NCBI RefSeq assembly: GCF_023091745.1
Contig: NC_068910.1
Coordinates: 53,989,272-54,053,271 of the forward strand
DNA from: Budorcas taxicolor
Lineage: Eukaryota; Chordata; Mammalia; Artiodactyla; Bovidae
Length of the DNA stretch: 64,000 bases
Direction: 5' to 3'
The notes under the pieces were generated by a model, which worked only from the letters and a program-made list of their open reading frames with translations, was not told the DNA's origin and ran no database searches. Each line of letters opens with the position of its first letter. The stretch's first letter is position 1. Below are positions 1 through 10,789 of the stretch, one piece after another. Position numbers and translations under genes: made by a program.

Positions 1-1139
1 TAGATCATCAGGATGAACTCAGGGGCTCAGTGCTTAGAACACTGCCAATCATGGAGTGGACACTCTATAAGCGTTGAGTGAAAGGGATTGAGATCACTCA
101 CACAGATGGGTCAGGTAACAAAGGAAGGCAAAGCAGGACAGGATTCTGAAATGGATTTAACATTTAAGAGCCTGGGAGAACGAGGAAGGGGCAGAAGGAA
201 TACAGGGTGTGGTGTTGTGGTCGTCAAGGAAGACCACATTTCCAGCAGGAGGGGTGGTCACAGGGGAATTTGAGGGTGGTCAGATAAGATGAGACCAGAG
301 TACACCTTTCAGGCTAGCAGAAGGCTGCTGGCAAAGTATGGTTGTGCAGGTAACACACTGCACAAGGCCAGTGGGCACCATGCCTACTGTGTACATTGTA
401 GATATGTGTGTTTGAGAGTACCTTTTTCTGACAGATGGAAACAAGTGCCCCTGCAGAGGGATACTTTTCTCCAGTCCATACTGGAAAGGTCTGGTACAGG
501 TAGCCACCTCCCTGGTTGTTGGTGGGCCTGGTCAGAAGATTTCAGTTTTGGTTCTGGGCAGAGCTTGAAGTAGATGGAGGCTTAAATGGAAAACAAAGAA
601 ATGGCACTTGAGAGAGTGTAGAAACTGCTTTCCAAAAGTTTGGCTGTCAGCAGAAGATGAGGGCTGGGGTCGTGTGGGGAGGGATGGCAAAACCCAAGGG
701 AAAGGGAAGAATTTGAAGGTTCCCCCCCCCCCCTTTAAATCATGTGGAAAAGGCTAGAACATGCTGGACTATTCCTAGGAAGGAACCAGTAGAGAGGGAG
801 AGGGAGAAAACACAGAAAAGAGGAGGAGAGGGAGAGAGAGGCTAGCCTTAAATTAAATGAGAAGAGAAGTACTCTGAGGAGAGACATCTGAGAGAATCAA
901 AGGAGCCAGCCTTCCAGGAAGAGGAAATAGCCAGTGCAAAGGCCCTGCAGCAGGAAATAAACAGCCTCTGTGTTTAAGGAACAGAAAGAGCTATAGAAGG
1001 GTGAACAAATGTGAGAGAAGGGAGAACTGTGGTCAAAGAGGCAGAATTTAGGCAGACTAAATTGTAGGGCCTTGTGGTCTATGGTTTAAGAGGAAAAAAA
1101 ATATGATTTCCCTCCCAGTAGCCAAATCTGGGTCAACGC
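1..1139. other. Unique or very old sequence, no gene
   Basis: No coding gene or young repeat is visible. There is a C-run at 722-733 and purine-rich sequence at about 781-841. Positions about 880-1090 read like an old mammalian interspersed repeat (an accumulation of phrases such as 'gtgcaaaggccctgcagcag' and 'gtagggccttgtggtc' typical of such copies), but I cannot name the family. Open frames of 61-94 codons here look like chance. Confidence 0.55.
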
Positions 1140-1600
1140 AATCATTAAAGTAAATAATGATAAACAATGAGGATTTACTCCATAGCACTGGGAACTACAT
1201 TCAATATCTTATAATATCCTAAAAAGAGAAAAGAATCTGAAGAAGAATATACATTTATGTGTGTAACTGGGCTTTCAAGTTGGCTCAACTGGTAAAGAAC
1301 CTGCCTTCCAGTGCAGGAGACACAAGAGATGAGGGTTCGACCCCTGGGTCAGGAAGATCCCCTGGAGAAGGAAACAGCAACCCACTCCCATATTCTTGCC
1401 TGGAGAATCCCATGGGCAGAGGAGCCTGACAGGCTACAGTCCATTGAGTTGCAGAGTTGAACATGGTTGAGCACAGACACATGTAACTGAATCAGTTTGC
1501 TGTGTAACTAACAAAATGTTGTGAATCAGTGTACTGTAACTAAAATAAAAAAATAAGTAAATAATAAATAGCTAAAAAATAAAGTAAATAACGATAGTAA
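1140..1600 (+). mobile_element. L1 3' end, split by a Bov-tA SINE
   Basis: The text around 1170-1260 and 1483-1595 matches the 3' untranslated end of artiodactyl L1 copies: a 'gcactgggaactacattcaatatctt' type segment, then an A-rich tail rich in taaata. The two halves are separated by the SINE at 1270-1482. The octamer tgtaactg is repeated at 1262-1269 and 1483-1490, as expected for the SINE's TSD. Confidence 0.7.
1270..1482 (+). mobile_element. Bov-tA SINE inside L1
   Basis: A tRNA-Glu-like head (ggtaaagaacctgcc, then a B-box-like gggttcgacccc) is followed by a BovB-derived body (cccactcccatattcttgcc, ggagcctgacaggctac). It is flanked by the 8-bp TSD tgtaactg. Its sequence is moderately diverged from younger copies in this window. 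Confidence 0.9.
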
Positions 1601-2079
1601 CGGGCTTTGAATGAACTGAAAAGTCATGGGTCCATGGTGATTTAGAGAAATAAGGAAGCAAAGCAACAGAAGAGACAGTCTTGCTTACAATAGCAGGCCA
1701 ACAAATAAACATTAAGTTCCACAGTCAACAGTGGTTGCCAAAATAGTGGTGGAGGTTTTTCGAGGGACAAGATACTTGGCCTCAGAATCTCCACGTAAAT
1801 TTCTTACAAGAGATAAAAGAGTAACCTCACAGTAGAGAAAACTGGCTGTCACCAACTTAACCTGTTGGGCACCACAGACGTTACCCGAGATGGGACACAC
1901 ATGCCTTCTTTAGCTGGCGCGAGAAGGCATTTAGTTAATACAGGCTTGTCAGAAGAATATTTCGAAATAGTTCCTAGGTCTTGGGATTTTATAGATTAAA
2001 CACATTTTTCTTGTCTGAAAGTCTGATGTAGAATTAGCAATTTTTTTTTTCCAAATAAGGACAGAAACCATTTGCCGCG
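1601..2079. other. Unique sequence, nothing recognised
   Basis: AT-rich sequence with a T-run at 2041-2050 next to the following SINE. The 62-codon frame at 1712-1900 (minus) has no recognisable domain. Confidence 0.5.
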
Positions 2080-2282
2080 TGTGCTCAGCTGCTCTCAGTC
2101 GTGTCCTACTTGTTTGCAAGCCCATGGACTGCAGCCCGCCAGGCTCCTCTGCCCATGGAATTCTCCAGGCAAGAACACTGGAGTGGGTCGCCATTTCCTT
2201 CTCCAGGGGATCTTCCCAACCCAGGGAACCAACCCTCATCTCCTGCACTGCAGGCAGATTCTTTACCATTGAGTTATGGGGG
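2080..2282 (-). mobile_element. Bov-tA SINE
   Basis: Antisense Bov-A body (gcccatggactgcagcccgc, ctccaggggatcttcccaac) followed by the reversed head ending in ttctttaccattgagttatg. Three overlapping frames on the two strands here are by-products of this SINE. Confidence 0.88.
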
Positions 2283-2332
2283 AAGCTATGGAAAGGCTAT
2301 AGGGTGAAATTCTCTCTCCCTCCCTCCTTTTC

Positions 2333-2524
2333 TTTTTCTTTTTTTTGATAGTTGACTGTTTTTTCAGTCTTTATTGAATTTGTTAAACAATATTCCTTCT
2401 GTTTTATATTTTTGGTTTTTTTGGTCATGAGGCATGTAGGATCTTAGCTGCCCAACCAGGGATGGAACCCGCACCCCTTGCATTGAAAGCCAGAGTCTTA
2501 ACCACTGGTCCACCAGGGAAGTTC
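2333..2524 (-). mobile_element. CHR-type SINE
   Basis: Reversed tail (tttattgaatttgtt at about 2372) through the reversed tRNA-like head (accactggtccaccaggg). Flanks share ctctccctcc...ttttc at 2314-2332 and 2525-2540, a plausible TSD with one small length change. Confidence 0.82.
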
Positions 2525-2525
2525 C

Positions 2526-3584
2526 TCTCCCTCCTTTTCCCAGCCCCTGTTTCCCTCTCTTGATGAAACCTTGTTACCAGTTTCTTGCATGGACACCTCA
2601 TTCTGTTATTTGTGTCCCCACTTAACATTATTTCATATCACAAACATCAGTCATTCTCAAAAAAATGAATTCACATAATGAAAACTTGAAGAGTGAAAAG
2701 AATAAAGGACACTCCTTAGAAAACTCTTCCTCTCACAAAATCTTTCTTTTTCTCACTTCTCTGTGGCACTGAAAATATTTTCACAAGCTGATACTGGTTA
2801 ACTTCATTCCTCTAATTCTGGGGAAGACATAAACTTGGGCCACACTCAAGAAATACTTATCCACTCCATCCAGTGCATGGGCCACCTCTCTGCCTCCTAA
2901 TTACACGCCGTACAGCACCGCACCCCACCCCACCCCGCCCATGGTAACATTTATCCTTGGTATGACAAGCTTCAGATGAAATTACCCATCTTCAATATTG
3001 CTACTGACAGTCTAATGAGAATCTACAGATTTTTGGCTAAAGAAAACAATGCCTCATTCTGGAAACTTATATGGGCTTTTATCTCACTTCCTTGGGGAAA
3101 AGAAACAAGCTTAGATAAAAGGCAGATTTCACTGCTTGAAAGAACCAAATAGAGTTCCAGACACTTAACAGTAGCCACTGTCAATTGCAATCTGTTCATA
3201 TTAAAGTTTATTAAATTATCAAGCAAGGTTTGTACATCAGGTTGTATCCACCAGCTGTACTTCAGCACCAGCCCCTTAGATTGGGGATCTGTTGGTTCTT
3301 CTAAAGATCACACTACTGAAAAAAAAAAATTAAAAAATCATGCTACTAAAACCTAGCTTTATTTAGAAACCAGCTCTTAGCCAAGCACTGGGTACTATTA
3401 TTGATTACATCTGGGTTGCAGCCACCTTGGATGACTTGGAGAACTTGGGAGTTTTAACGATGAAATGATCAGATTCAGCATTGTACCCAACCTGAGAGAG
3501 GCAGAGAGATTTATTCAGCTTCTACTTGATGGAAAATCAAATGTTAACCTAGTCTTGGCTCTAGATGAGTCTTGTTCATCTGCT
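2526..3584. other. Unique sequence, no gene seen
   Basis: No repeat is clearly recognised. There is a short C-rich run with an accccc pattern at about 2915-2940 and an A-run at about 3318-3327. The 81-codon minus frame at 3023-3268 lacks any motif I recognise. Confidence 0.5.
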
Positions 3585-3690
3585 ATTCAACACTCGACTC
3601 CTGCCTTGTGCCAGGAACTGAGGATACAATGTTGAAAAATAGAGACAAAGTTTACAGTCTGGAAAGGAGGTCAAATAAAAACAAGTATCT
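3585..3690 (-). mobile_element. L2 3'-end relic
   Basis: The stretch with 'cttgtgccaggaactgaggatac' followed by 'acagtctggaaaggagg' resembles the antisense 3' end of L2, whose classic form is 'gtgccaggcactgtgctagg...ggatac...cagtctag'. It is old and diverged. Confidence 0.5.
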
Positions 3691-3699
3691 TTCATAGAG

Positions 3700-3929
3700 G
3701 AGCTTCCCTGATGGCTTAGTGGGTAAAGAATCTACTTGCAATGTAGGAGACCTGGGTTTGATCCCGAGGTCAGGAAGTTCCCCTGGAGGAGAAAATGGCA
3801 AAACACTCCAACATTAGCAACACACTTCAGTATTCATGCCTGCAAAATCCAATGGACAGAGGAGCCTGGCAGGTTACAGTCCATGGGATCATAAGAGTCG
3901 CACACTACTTGGCAACTAAGCCATCACCG
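3700..3929 (+). mobile_element. Bov-tA SINE with internal extra segment
   Basis: Head at 3700-3770, body with ggagcctggcaggttacag near 3860. A small extra segment (about 3805-3825) duplicates the 'acactcca...acacttca' region. The TSD is tctttcatagag at 3688-3699 versus tcttccatagag at 3930-3941, one mismatch. Confidence 0.88.
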
Positions 3930-3941
3930 TCTTCCATAGAG

Positions 3942-6090
3942 TCCAGCCTGATGTTGTTCCAATAGGAAACGGGTCAATCTGGGGACAGATGGGAGTGGTA
4001 CCCAGGGGGCCCAGGGGGCCAGGTAAGACTTTCTTGTAGGAGGATGTCTGAACTGAAGGATGTGTAGGAATTAAGAGTGTTTGCAGCAGAGAGAACAACC
4101 TGTCTGAAGGGTTGAAGGCAAAAGAGAAGTAGTCCTTGGTTCCTTTGAGATCTGAAGGATCTCAAAGTTGAGCAAGTTGGAGGATTGATCAAGAGGTAAA
4201 GACGGATGAGGCAGACAGGTGGATGGGGACCAGACAACAGAGGGTTCTCTTGTAGGGGGTTGGTTTTATTTTGAAGGCAGAGGGGGAATATTGAAGCAGT
4301 TAGGCGGCTAAGTGATGTGCTCATATTTATCTTTTAGATGATCACTCTGGCTGCATTTGAAGGGATGGGAGGAGGGGAAAAGTTAAGGATGACTTGCAGA
4401 TTTTTGTCTTGGGCCACCAGTTGGGTGACTGGTGGACGGGAGTGTTGCACCTAATAATTGCCTTGGTTTTTTTGGCTCACATGGTTTTTTTTTCTGCTGT
4501 TCCTTAAGGTTTTATCATTTGCTCTGTTGGATCAAGTGTATTCCTATCAGTAATTTTCCCCAAATGACCAAGTGTGTTGGCTATTTTATTGATTCCATTT
4601 TTTTCCCTGGAGATTTCTTTCCCGCCGTCATTGGTCTCTTTCACCATCCTGACCTACTTGTTCTCCAAGCCTGCTTCTTGGATCCCATGTCTTTCTTATT
4701 GGATTACTCCTTAGTTAAGTACAGCGCATCAGTCAAGAACTTGGTAAACATTCTGTTTCTAGGTCTTTAATGGTTTTGTTCTGACCTCACCTTGATACTG
4801 GACTAATATGACATCCGAGGGTAAAGATCATTTTCTCTCAAATTATGAGACATTATTCATTGGCCAGTGATGAAGTGAAGTAAGTATCCAGTATCCAGTA
4901 TCCAGTGATGTGTGAAGTAAGACAGTCCAGAGCTGATAATTTTTGTCCTCCAGAATCCATTCCTTTTTCCTTTTAAGAAAAGGAGATCACATTTCCTAGC
5001 CTTTCTTGCAGTGCACTCTGGACAGATGACTAAGCTCTGGCCAGAAGTTCCAGGTTGTAACCTGGAAGGAATCAGCATCCAAAGTCCTTGCACTTTGCCC
5101 TTTTCCCTGAGGAGGGGTGCAGAAGTGATGGAGGAACCTAGGCTCACTCCCTAAACTCAGAACTAGCAGCTGGACTGTGAGGATTCCTGACATGCCCTTC
5201 CAGCTCTGGGCTCCTCTGCTGAGCTAAGGCAGGAGCTGGGAATAAATTTGTATTTTGATTACCATGCTCCATTTTCTGTATCTCTGTTTGAAAGCCACCT
5301 AGTCTATTCCCTACTACACTGTTCCTTTCTATATGACCTGCTTTTCTTTCTTTGAAAGTTTTAGGATCTTCTTTTTATCCTCAGGGTCCTGAAATTTCAT
5401 GATGATACTCCTGTCCTGGGTCTGTCTAAATCCAGTGATGAACTTTCCATTGGAATTACTATGTTTTTCAATGCTGTGAAGATTTCTTGTCTCATTTCTT
5501 CAAGAACTAGCTCTTATCCACTTTCTCTGGAGCTTCTGTCTGAAACTTTTATCATTTAGCACTTGTCTTCTTCTCCAAAGTCTTTTCTTTCCTCATTTCT
5601 GTTTGCCTGCGCCCATTCTACCCCTGACCCCCCAATTTTCTGGATCCTATATTGCAACTCTTTCTGGGCGTCTTTTATAAAAGGCTTTGTTAGTGGTTTC
5701 AGTTTCTAAGAGTTCCTTCTCTTTTTTTCTTTTTATCTCTTTGAGCTTATTAATTATAGGTTTCCCCCCTTCGTTTTCTTTTGTTTTTGCATTATCCTGT
5801 GAGTGCTATCTGTCAGGGCAGAGGGTTTTTCAGATGTTTGGTCTTGTGAGCTGTTCATAGTTAAGAGTGAGGCACCACCAGGCGCGTTGGGCAGGCTTGT
5901 CAACAGAGAGGGGCTGGGTGGGTAACAGCAGGTCCCAAATGTCGTTATCCTAACCACTGTTCTCCAGAGCAGGTTAATTTGTCAAAGGGAGAGTTCTGTG
6001 GTTTCCTGGCAGAGTAAAGGCTGAATGCCCTACTGTCAAAGGTGAAGGGAGAAAAGATCACATGTATACTCCAAACTCACTTTCATATAT
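3942..6090. other. Unique and ancient-repeat sequence
   Basis: Positions about 4060-4400 carry phrases found in an old mammalian interspersed repeat (for example 'gatcactctggctgcattt'). They may be the downstream part of the same unnamed family seen at 880-1090. The rest, including a T-rich stretch at about 4460-5750, has no coding signature that I can support; the open frames are short and uncorroborated. Confidence 0.45.
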
Positions 6091-6106
6091 AAAGATATTA
6101 TTGATT

Positions 6107-6250
6107 TAAAAAAAATTTTTAATTTGGCTGCATTGAGTCTTAGTTGTAGCACACAGGCCCCAGAATTCTTGGGCTGCGTAGCTGTGGGGGCCCAGAATCT
6201 TAGTTCCAAGACCAGGGATGTAATACATGTCCCCTGCGCCGGGGAAGTTC
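6107..6250 (-). mobile_element. CHR-type SINE, first of a tandem pair
   Basis: Reversed CHR sequence: T-rich tail at 6107-6122, 'tggctgcattgagtcttagt', and the reversed head ending in gggaagttcc. It lies directly against a second CHR unit in the same orientation. One 16-bp TSD (aaagatattattgatt, 6091-6106 and 6538-6553) flanks the pair as a whole. Confidence 0.85.
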
Positions 6251-6537
6251 CTGTTCTTTTTTTTTTTGAATGTTTTTTAATTGGGGGTGGGCTGGGCAGG
6301 GAACAGTGTTTTTTTTTTTTTTTTTTTACTTTGGGGCAGTGTTGGGTCTTTACTGCTGTGGGTCTGTGTATGGACTTATCTTGTGGCACAGGCTCTAGAG
6401 GATGTGGGCTCAGTACTGAGGTGTGTGGGCCTCTCTAGTTGCCACATGTGGGATCTTTGTTCCCTGCCCAGGGATCAAACCCACGTCCCCTGCATTGGAA
6501 GGCAGAACCTTAACCAGTGGACCACCAAGGAAGTCCC
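6251..6537 (-). mobile_element. CHR-type SINE, second of a tandem pair
   Basis: Longer reversed CHR copy. It starts with two T-runs (6258-6267 and 6309-6327), contains the middle region with 'tgggtctttactgctgtggg', and ends with the reversed head 'accagtggaccaccaagg'. Its head abuts the right-hand TSD copy. Confidence 0.85.
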
Positions 6538-6553
6538 AAAGATATTATTGATT

Positions 6554-7136
6554 CACTTTAGCGAGCCGGGGATGATAACACAGGCATATTATAGCACACG
6601 TGTTTATTTACTTAACAGATATTTGTAATGACTCCCTCCTCTGTGTGTGTATTTATGGAACTGGGAAGGCAAAACTGAGAGAAACGCCGTCTCTGCTTTG
6701 GTTGGTAGCAGCTGTGATCAAAATACATGTTCAGGCAGTGACTGCTGTTATGGGGGTGGTGCATTTCGGCATATTTTTCACCTGTATTTTGTGGGGAAGT
6801 GTGGAGAGTGGGTGGAGGAGGGACCATTCCTTTCTGCTCATTTTATAGATACGGGGTTTCCCTTCCTGCTTGTTCTCTCTCCTGCCCCCTCCCCCACAAA
6901 ACCCCAGGTCTACAAATTATGTCAGTCGCTCAGTCGTGTCCCTGCCAGGAAACCACAGAACTCTCCCTCTGAGAAAGGAACCTGCTCTGGAAAACAGTCG
7001 TTAGGAGAATGACATTTGGGAGTGCTTCATGTAAAGGAGAGCCGTGCCATTCAGTCCAAGTTCCCCTCTTGATGGATGGTGAGCCAAAAGACACAACTGA
7101 TCGAGAGACGGAAGGATTTACTATTTGCAGCAAGTA
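6554..7136. other. Unique sequence, nothing recognised
   Basis: Frames of 71-121 codons on both strands overlap each other and extend into neighbouring repeats, with no domain. I treat this as non-coding. Confidence 0.5.
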
Positions 7137-7148
7137 AGGAGAATACTT

Positions 7149-7280
7149 AGAGAAGGCGATGGCACCCCACTCCAGCACTCTTGCCTGGAAAATCCCACGG
7201 GCAGAGTAGCCTGGTAGGCTGCAGTCCACGGGGTCGCGAAGAGTCGGACACGACTGAAGTGACTTAGCAGCAGCAGCAGC
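7149..7280 (+). mobile_element. Bov-A2 SINE, single-unit form
   Basis: Only one Bov-A unit is present, running from 'gagaaggcgatggcacccca' to the CAG-repeat end (7267-7280) that marks Bov-A2. A perfect 12-bp TSD, aaggagaatact, flanks it at 7137-7148 and 7281-7292. The second unit of the usual dimer is missing. Confidence 0.9.
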
Positions 7281-7292
7281 AAGGAGAATACT

Positions 7293-7606
7293 GGAATCTT
7301 CCCCAAAGCAGTCTTCTGGAAAAGCAAAATGGGGAAGTTTTAAGCTAAGAGAACATACATACTAATGAAGGGGCTCGAGCAGAGGAGTCGGAATGGGGAC
7401 AGAGGTTGACAGAGTCCAAGTTTCAGTTGATTGAAGCCACAGTGTCTGTCAGAAAAGGTCAACATCATCATCCCTTTGGTTCCAATTGACCAGTGGTTGA
7501 GTTCCCAGCGGAAGTTTAAATTCTGCGAAACAGTGCAAAAAATGTCTTCAGGCAAATCTTTACCATGAACTAGAACTGGGAGTTTACAACTAATTTGTTA
7601 TCTTTG
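7293..7606. other. Unique sequence, nothing recognised
   Basis: About 300 bases between two SINEs with no recognisable repeat or gene. Confidence 0.5.
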
Positions 7607-7623
7607 CTACTGTTACTTTTCTT

Positions 7624-7732
7624 TCTTTGACCATGCTGGGAGACAAGTGGGATTAGTTCCCCAACCAGGGATCAAAACTGCGCCCCCTGCACTGGAAGCA
7701 CAGTCTTAACCCCTGAACCACCAAGGAAGTCC
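7624..7732 (-). mobile_element. CHR-type SINE with 17-bp TSD
   Basis: Short reversed copy, from 'ctttgaccatgctgggag' to the head 'ctgaaccaccaaggaagtcc'. It is bracketed by a perfect 17-bp TSD (ctactgttacttttctt, 7607-7623 and 7733-7749), so the insertion boundaries are exact. Confidence 0.93.
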
Positions 7733-7849
7733 CTACTGTTACTTTTCTTGCCTGATGACAGTTGTTTGTTCTTTTATTCCCTTAAGATAAATACTGTTGA
7801 GACCCATTTAAGGGCAAGGATGTGACCAAGCTTAGATAACAGAATTGTT

Positions 7850-8060
7850 GTTGTTTAGTGGTTAAGTTGTTTCTGACTCTTTTGCAACCCCATGGACTAT
7901 AGCCCACCAGGCTCCTCTCTCCATGGGTTTTCCCAGGCAAGGATACTGAAGTGGTTGCCATTTCCTTCTCCAGGGGATCTTCCTGACCTAGGGATCTAAT
8001 CCAACAAGTCTCCTGCATTGGTAGGCAGATTCTTTACCACTGAGCCACCAGGGAAGCCCA
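7850..8060 (-). mobile_element. Bov-tA SINE
   Basis: Begins with a GTT-repeat tail (reverse of the AAC-type tail) and runs through 'ccatggactatagcccacca' to the reversed head 'gagccaccagggaagccc'. Confidence 0.9.
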
Positions 8061-8168
8061 CTAGATCACAAGTAGCTTAAGCCAAAAGTGGCTTCTCTTC
8101 TCTCAAGAAAGACATCAGGGGACCCCTCACGTTATCTGGTTACAAGAGCAGAAGTTGAAATGGCTAGA

Positions 8169-8317
8169 TGGGACTTCCCTGGTGGTCCACTGGTTAAGAC
8201 TCCATGCCTCCACTGCAGAAGGCACAGTTTCAATCCCTGGTCAGAACTAAGATCTCCCATGCTATGCTGCACCACCCTCCCCACCCCCCACCCCCCCAAA
8301 AGAAAGAAAGAAAGGGC
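8169..8317 (+). mobile_element. CHR-type SINE
   Basis: Head 'ggacttccctggtggtccac' at 8170, B-box-like 'gtttcaatccctggtc', then a C-rich stretch (8266-8297) and an AAAG-repeat tail. The C-rich stretch is unusual for this family. Confidence 0.85.
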
Positions 8318-9501
8318 TGTATACAGAGCAAGAAGGGAAAGGGGAGCAAGTCAAAACCAGGCAGCCTTCAGAGCTCAGGTCTCACTGTTAGGCACAGGGA
8401 GGATTGTAAACTCTTCTTTATAAACTGTCACTTTCCTTCCAAGTGTCCCATCAGTGAGTCCGAGAAGCTTAAATTCAAACAGATTCAGTACAGAATTCAA
8501 CAGAAAGGATTGTCTGAAGATAGTTGAAACTCAGCAAGGTGTTTTTGTGGTTTCGTTTTTTGAAAAAGAGACTAAGCGGTTCCATCATCGAGGGTGGAGT
8601 GAGCTTACAGGAAGCTTGGAGGCCTTCCAGGTGGGACACTCCTGGGGTAGCACTAAGGGGTCTGAAATGAAGAAGGAAGCCTTTGACAGTGTGGGAGGGA
8701 TGTAGAGAGCATGACTGTGTCTGTTTGGAAGGGGAACTTCTGCTGCTTTAGCTGAGATCTTAGGGATCTCCCCAATTCCTACTGCAAACCATCCTGGGTG
8801 GTCTTGGCTCCCCTCCATGCAGTACTGAGCAAGCTGAAAAGTTAATCACATCCAGCTGAATCGAAAGGAACTCCACCCAGTCCTTTGGGACACATTTATC
8901 CATTTAGAAACCCTCTTGTACTGTCCATGATCTCTTTATTTTGCCTTCTGAGACTTCAGTCTTTGTTCTCAGCTTTTCCTTTTTGATGTCTTTTCTCCCT
9001 ACTTGCCCCTAGGTTTTAATGGTTTTAATTCCCCCATGCTCCCAAGATCCACCTTTATGGACATTTCCTGAGCTGTATACCTTCCTTTATTCCAATAGGA
9101 TCCAGACCCTTCACCTCTCTTGCCAGCTAAACTTCAGGCAATTGTATAAACTATGGAGCTCTTATAACTTACTAGAAAGAAAACTGAATATCCTGATAGG
9201 AAAAATGAGCACAAGGCACGCAAAGAGAATGTGTAGCAGCAGAAACACAGATGACCAGTAAAGATATGAAAAGGTTCAGGGTGAGAGGTAATATGCAGGT
9301 GATGAAGGCAGCAGGTAACATTTTTAAAATGTGTCGACCTCTTCTAAATTGTCTATGACAGGTGCATTACCTCTATATGAAAGAACAACAATAAAATATT
9401 TTCAAAGCAACTGGGATTCAAGTCCTGTTTTGTTCATCTTGGCTGAGAAGTTTCAAAGGATAGAACAGGTTTTATGTATTCCCCATTCAAAAAACATTTA
9501 C
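8318..9501. other. Unique sequence, no gene seen
   Basis: No young repeat. The frames at 8204-8527 and 8454-8705 start in the SINE or have no domain. Candidate territory for old diverged repeats that need a profile search. Confidence 0.45.
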
Positions 9502-9698
9502 TGGGCTTCCCTGGTGGCTCAGCTGGTAAAGAACCCGTCTACAGTGCAGGAGACCTGGGTTCAATCCCTGCGTTGGGAAGATCCATAGGAGAAGGGAATG
9601 GCTACCTGCTCCAGTATTCTGGCCTGGAGAATTCCATGGACTGTATAGTCCATAGGGTCGCAAAGAGTCAGACACGACTGAGCAACTTTCGCTTCCAC
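9502..9698 (+). mobile_element. Bov-tA SINE, start of a four-SINE cluster
   Basis: Full-length, from 'gggcttccctggtggctcag' to 'agacacgactgagcaacttt'. It is followed without a gap by a CHR-type unit. Confidence 0.92.
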
Positions 9699-9820
9699 TT
9701 CCTGATGGTCCAGTGGTGAGCACTCTGTGCTTTCCCTGCTGAGGGTGTGGGTTTGATACCTGGTCAGAGATCGAAGATCCCACTTGCCATGTGACCCAGA
9801 AATAAATTTTTTAAAAATGT
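9699..9820 (+). mobile_element. CHR-type SINE in cluster
   Basis: 'ttcctgatggtccagtggtg' head, 'gggtttgatacctggtcag' B-box region, and an AT-rich tail ending at about 9820. It sits between two Bov-tA units in the same orientation. Confidence 0.82.
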
Positions 9821-10014
9821 AAGGAATCTGCCTGCAATGCAGGAGACCCAGGTTCAGTCCCTGGGTTGGGAAGAGCCCCTGGAGAAGGGAATGGTTACCC
9901 ACTCCAGTATTCTTGCCTGGAGAATACGCATGGACAAGGAGTCTGGCGAGCTACAGTCCATGAGGGTTGCAAAGAGTCGGACATGCCTGACTGACTAAAC
10001 ACTTTCACTTTTTA
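9821..10014 (+). mobile_element. Bov-tA SINE, 5'-truncated
   Basis: Starts inside the tRNA-like head at 'gtaaggaatctgcctgcaat' and ends with a cacttttt tail. The truncated start against the preceding CHR tail suggests insertion into that tail or a chimeric insertion. Confidence 0.85.
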
Positions 10015-10029
10015 CCTTGAAGAAGGTGC

Positions 10030-10232
10030 TGTGTCGTCGTGTCCGACTCCTTGAGACCCTGTGTACTGTAGCCCGCCAGGCTCCTTGTCCATGGGGATTC
10101 TCCAGGCAAGAATACTGGAGTGGGTGGGTTGCCATGCCGTCCTCCAGAGGATCTTCCCAACCCAGGAGCTGAACCAGGGTCTCCTGCGTTGCAGGCAGAT
10201 TCTTTACCAGCTAAGCTACCAAGGAAGCCCCC
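10030..10232 (-). mobile_element. Bov-tA SINE, inverted relative to its neighbour
   Basis: Antisense copy from 'gtcgtcgtgtccgactcctt' to 'aagctaccaaggaagccc'. With the sense copy at 9821-10014 it forms an inverted pair only about 15 bp apart. Confidence 0.9.
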
Positions 10233-10789
10233 TTCTCTGCGTCCTATACAGCTGTTTCCATTCTCGGACAGACAAAATGGAGGGAACAGTTATATTATCT
10301 TTTTTTCTGGTTTTGTCAGATACAGAATCTCTATTCCTAAACGGGAATGGTAAGAATTTCTGATCCGGCTTGACAGAGGAGATAAGAGATTTTTGAGCAG
10401 GCCTCTGATATTTTAGATCCTGCTTCGAGGGGCAGCTGCCTTCAGAGGGAGCTGATAAGGACTCAGCGCTGATGGTTTCCTTGTCAGTTGGTTCTTGGAA
10501 GAGAAGCCAGTCTTGGGGTGAATATGATTTGTGGGAGACATGGGGAGAGGACCAGGCAGAGACAGAATAGGCCCCGTGGAAAGGGGGGTTCTTAGCACAG
10601 GGGTCTCAGAGCAGAGGTCTGATGACTCTTCGTAGGAGAAGAAAATCTGCTAGCAGGGCCCATCCTTGGTGGACCAGGCACCTTAAGGCTGCTTTTCTAC
10701 TCTTGACATTCTGTGACTCTATTTATCAATGCAACTGTGCCTAAAGACCCACTGAAAAGACCAAGCTGAGGTTATTGTGCACACTTTTT
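10233..10789. other. Unique sequence, nothing recognised
   Basis: Purine-rich G+C-moderate sequence; no gene or repeat that I can name. Confidence 0.45.
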
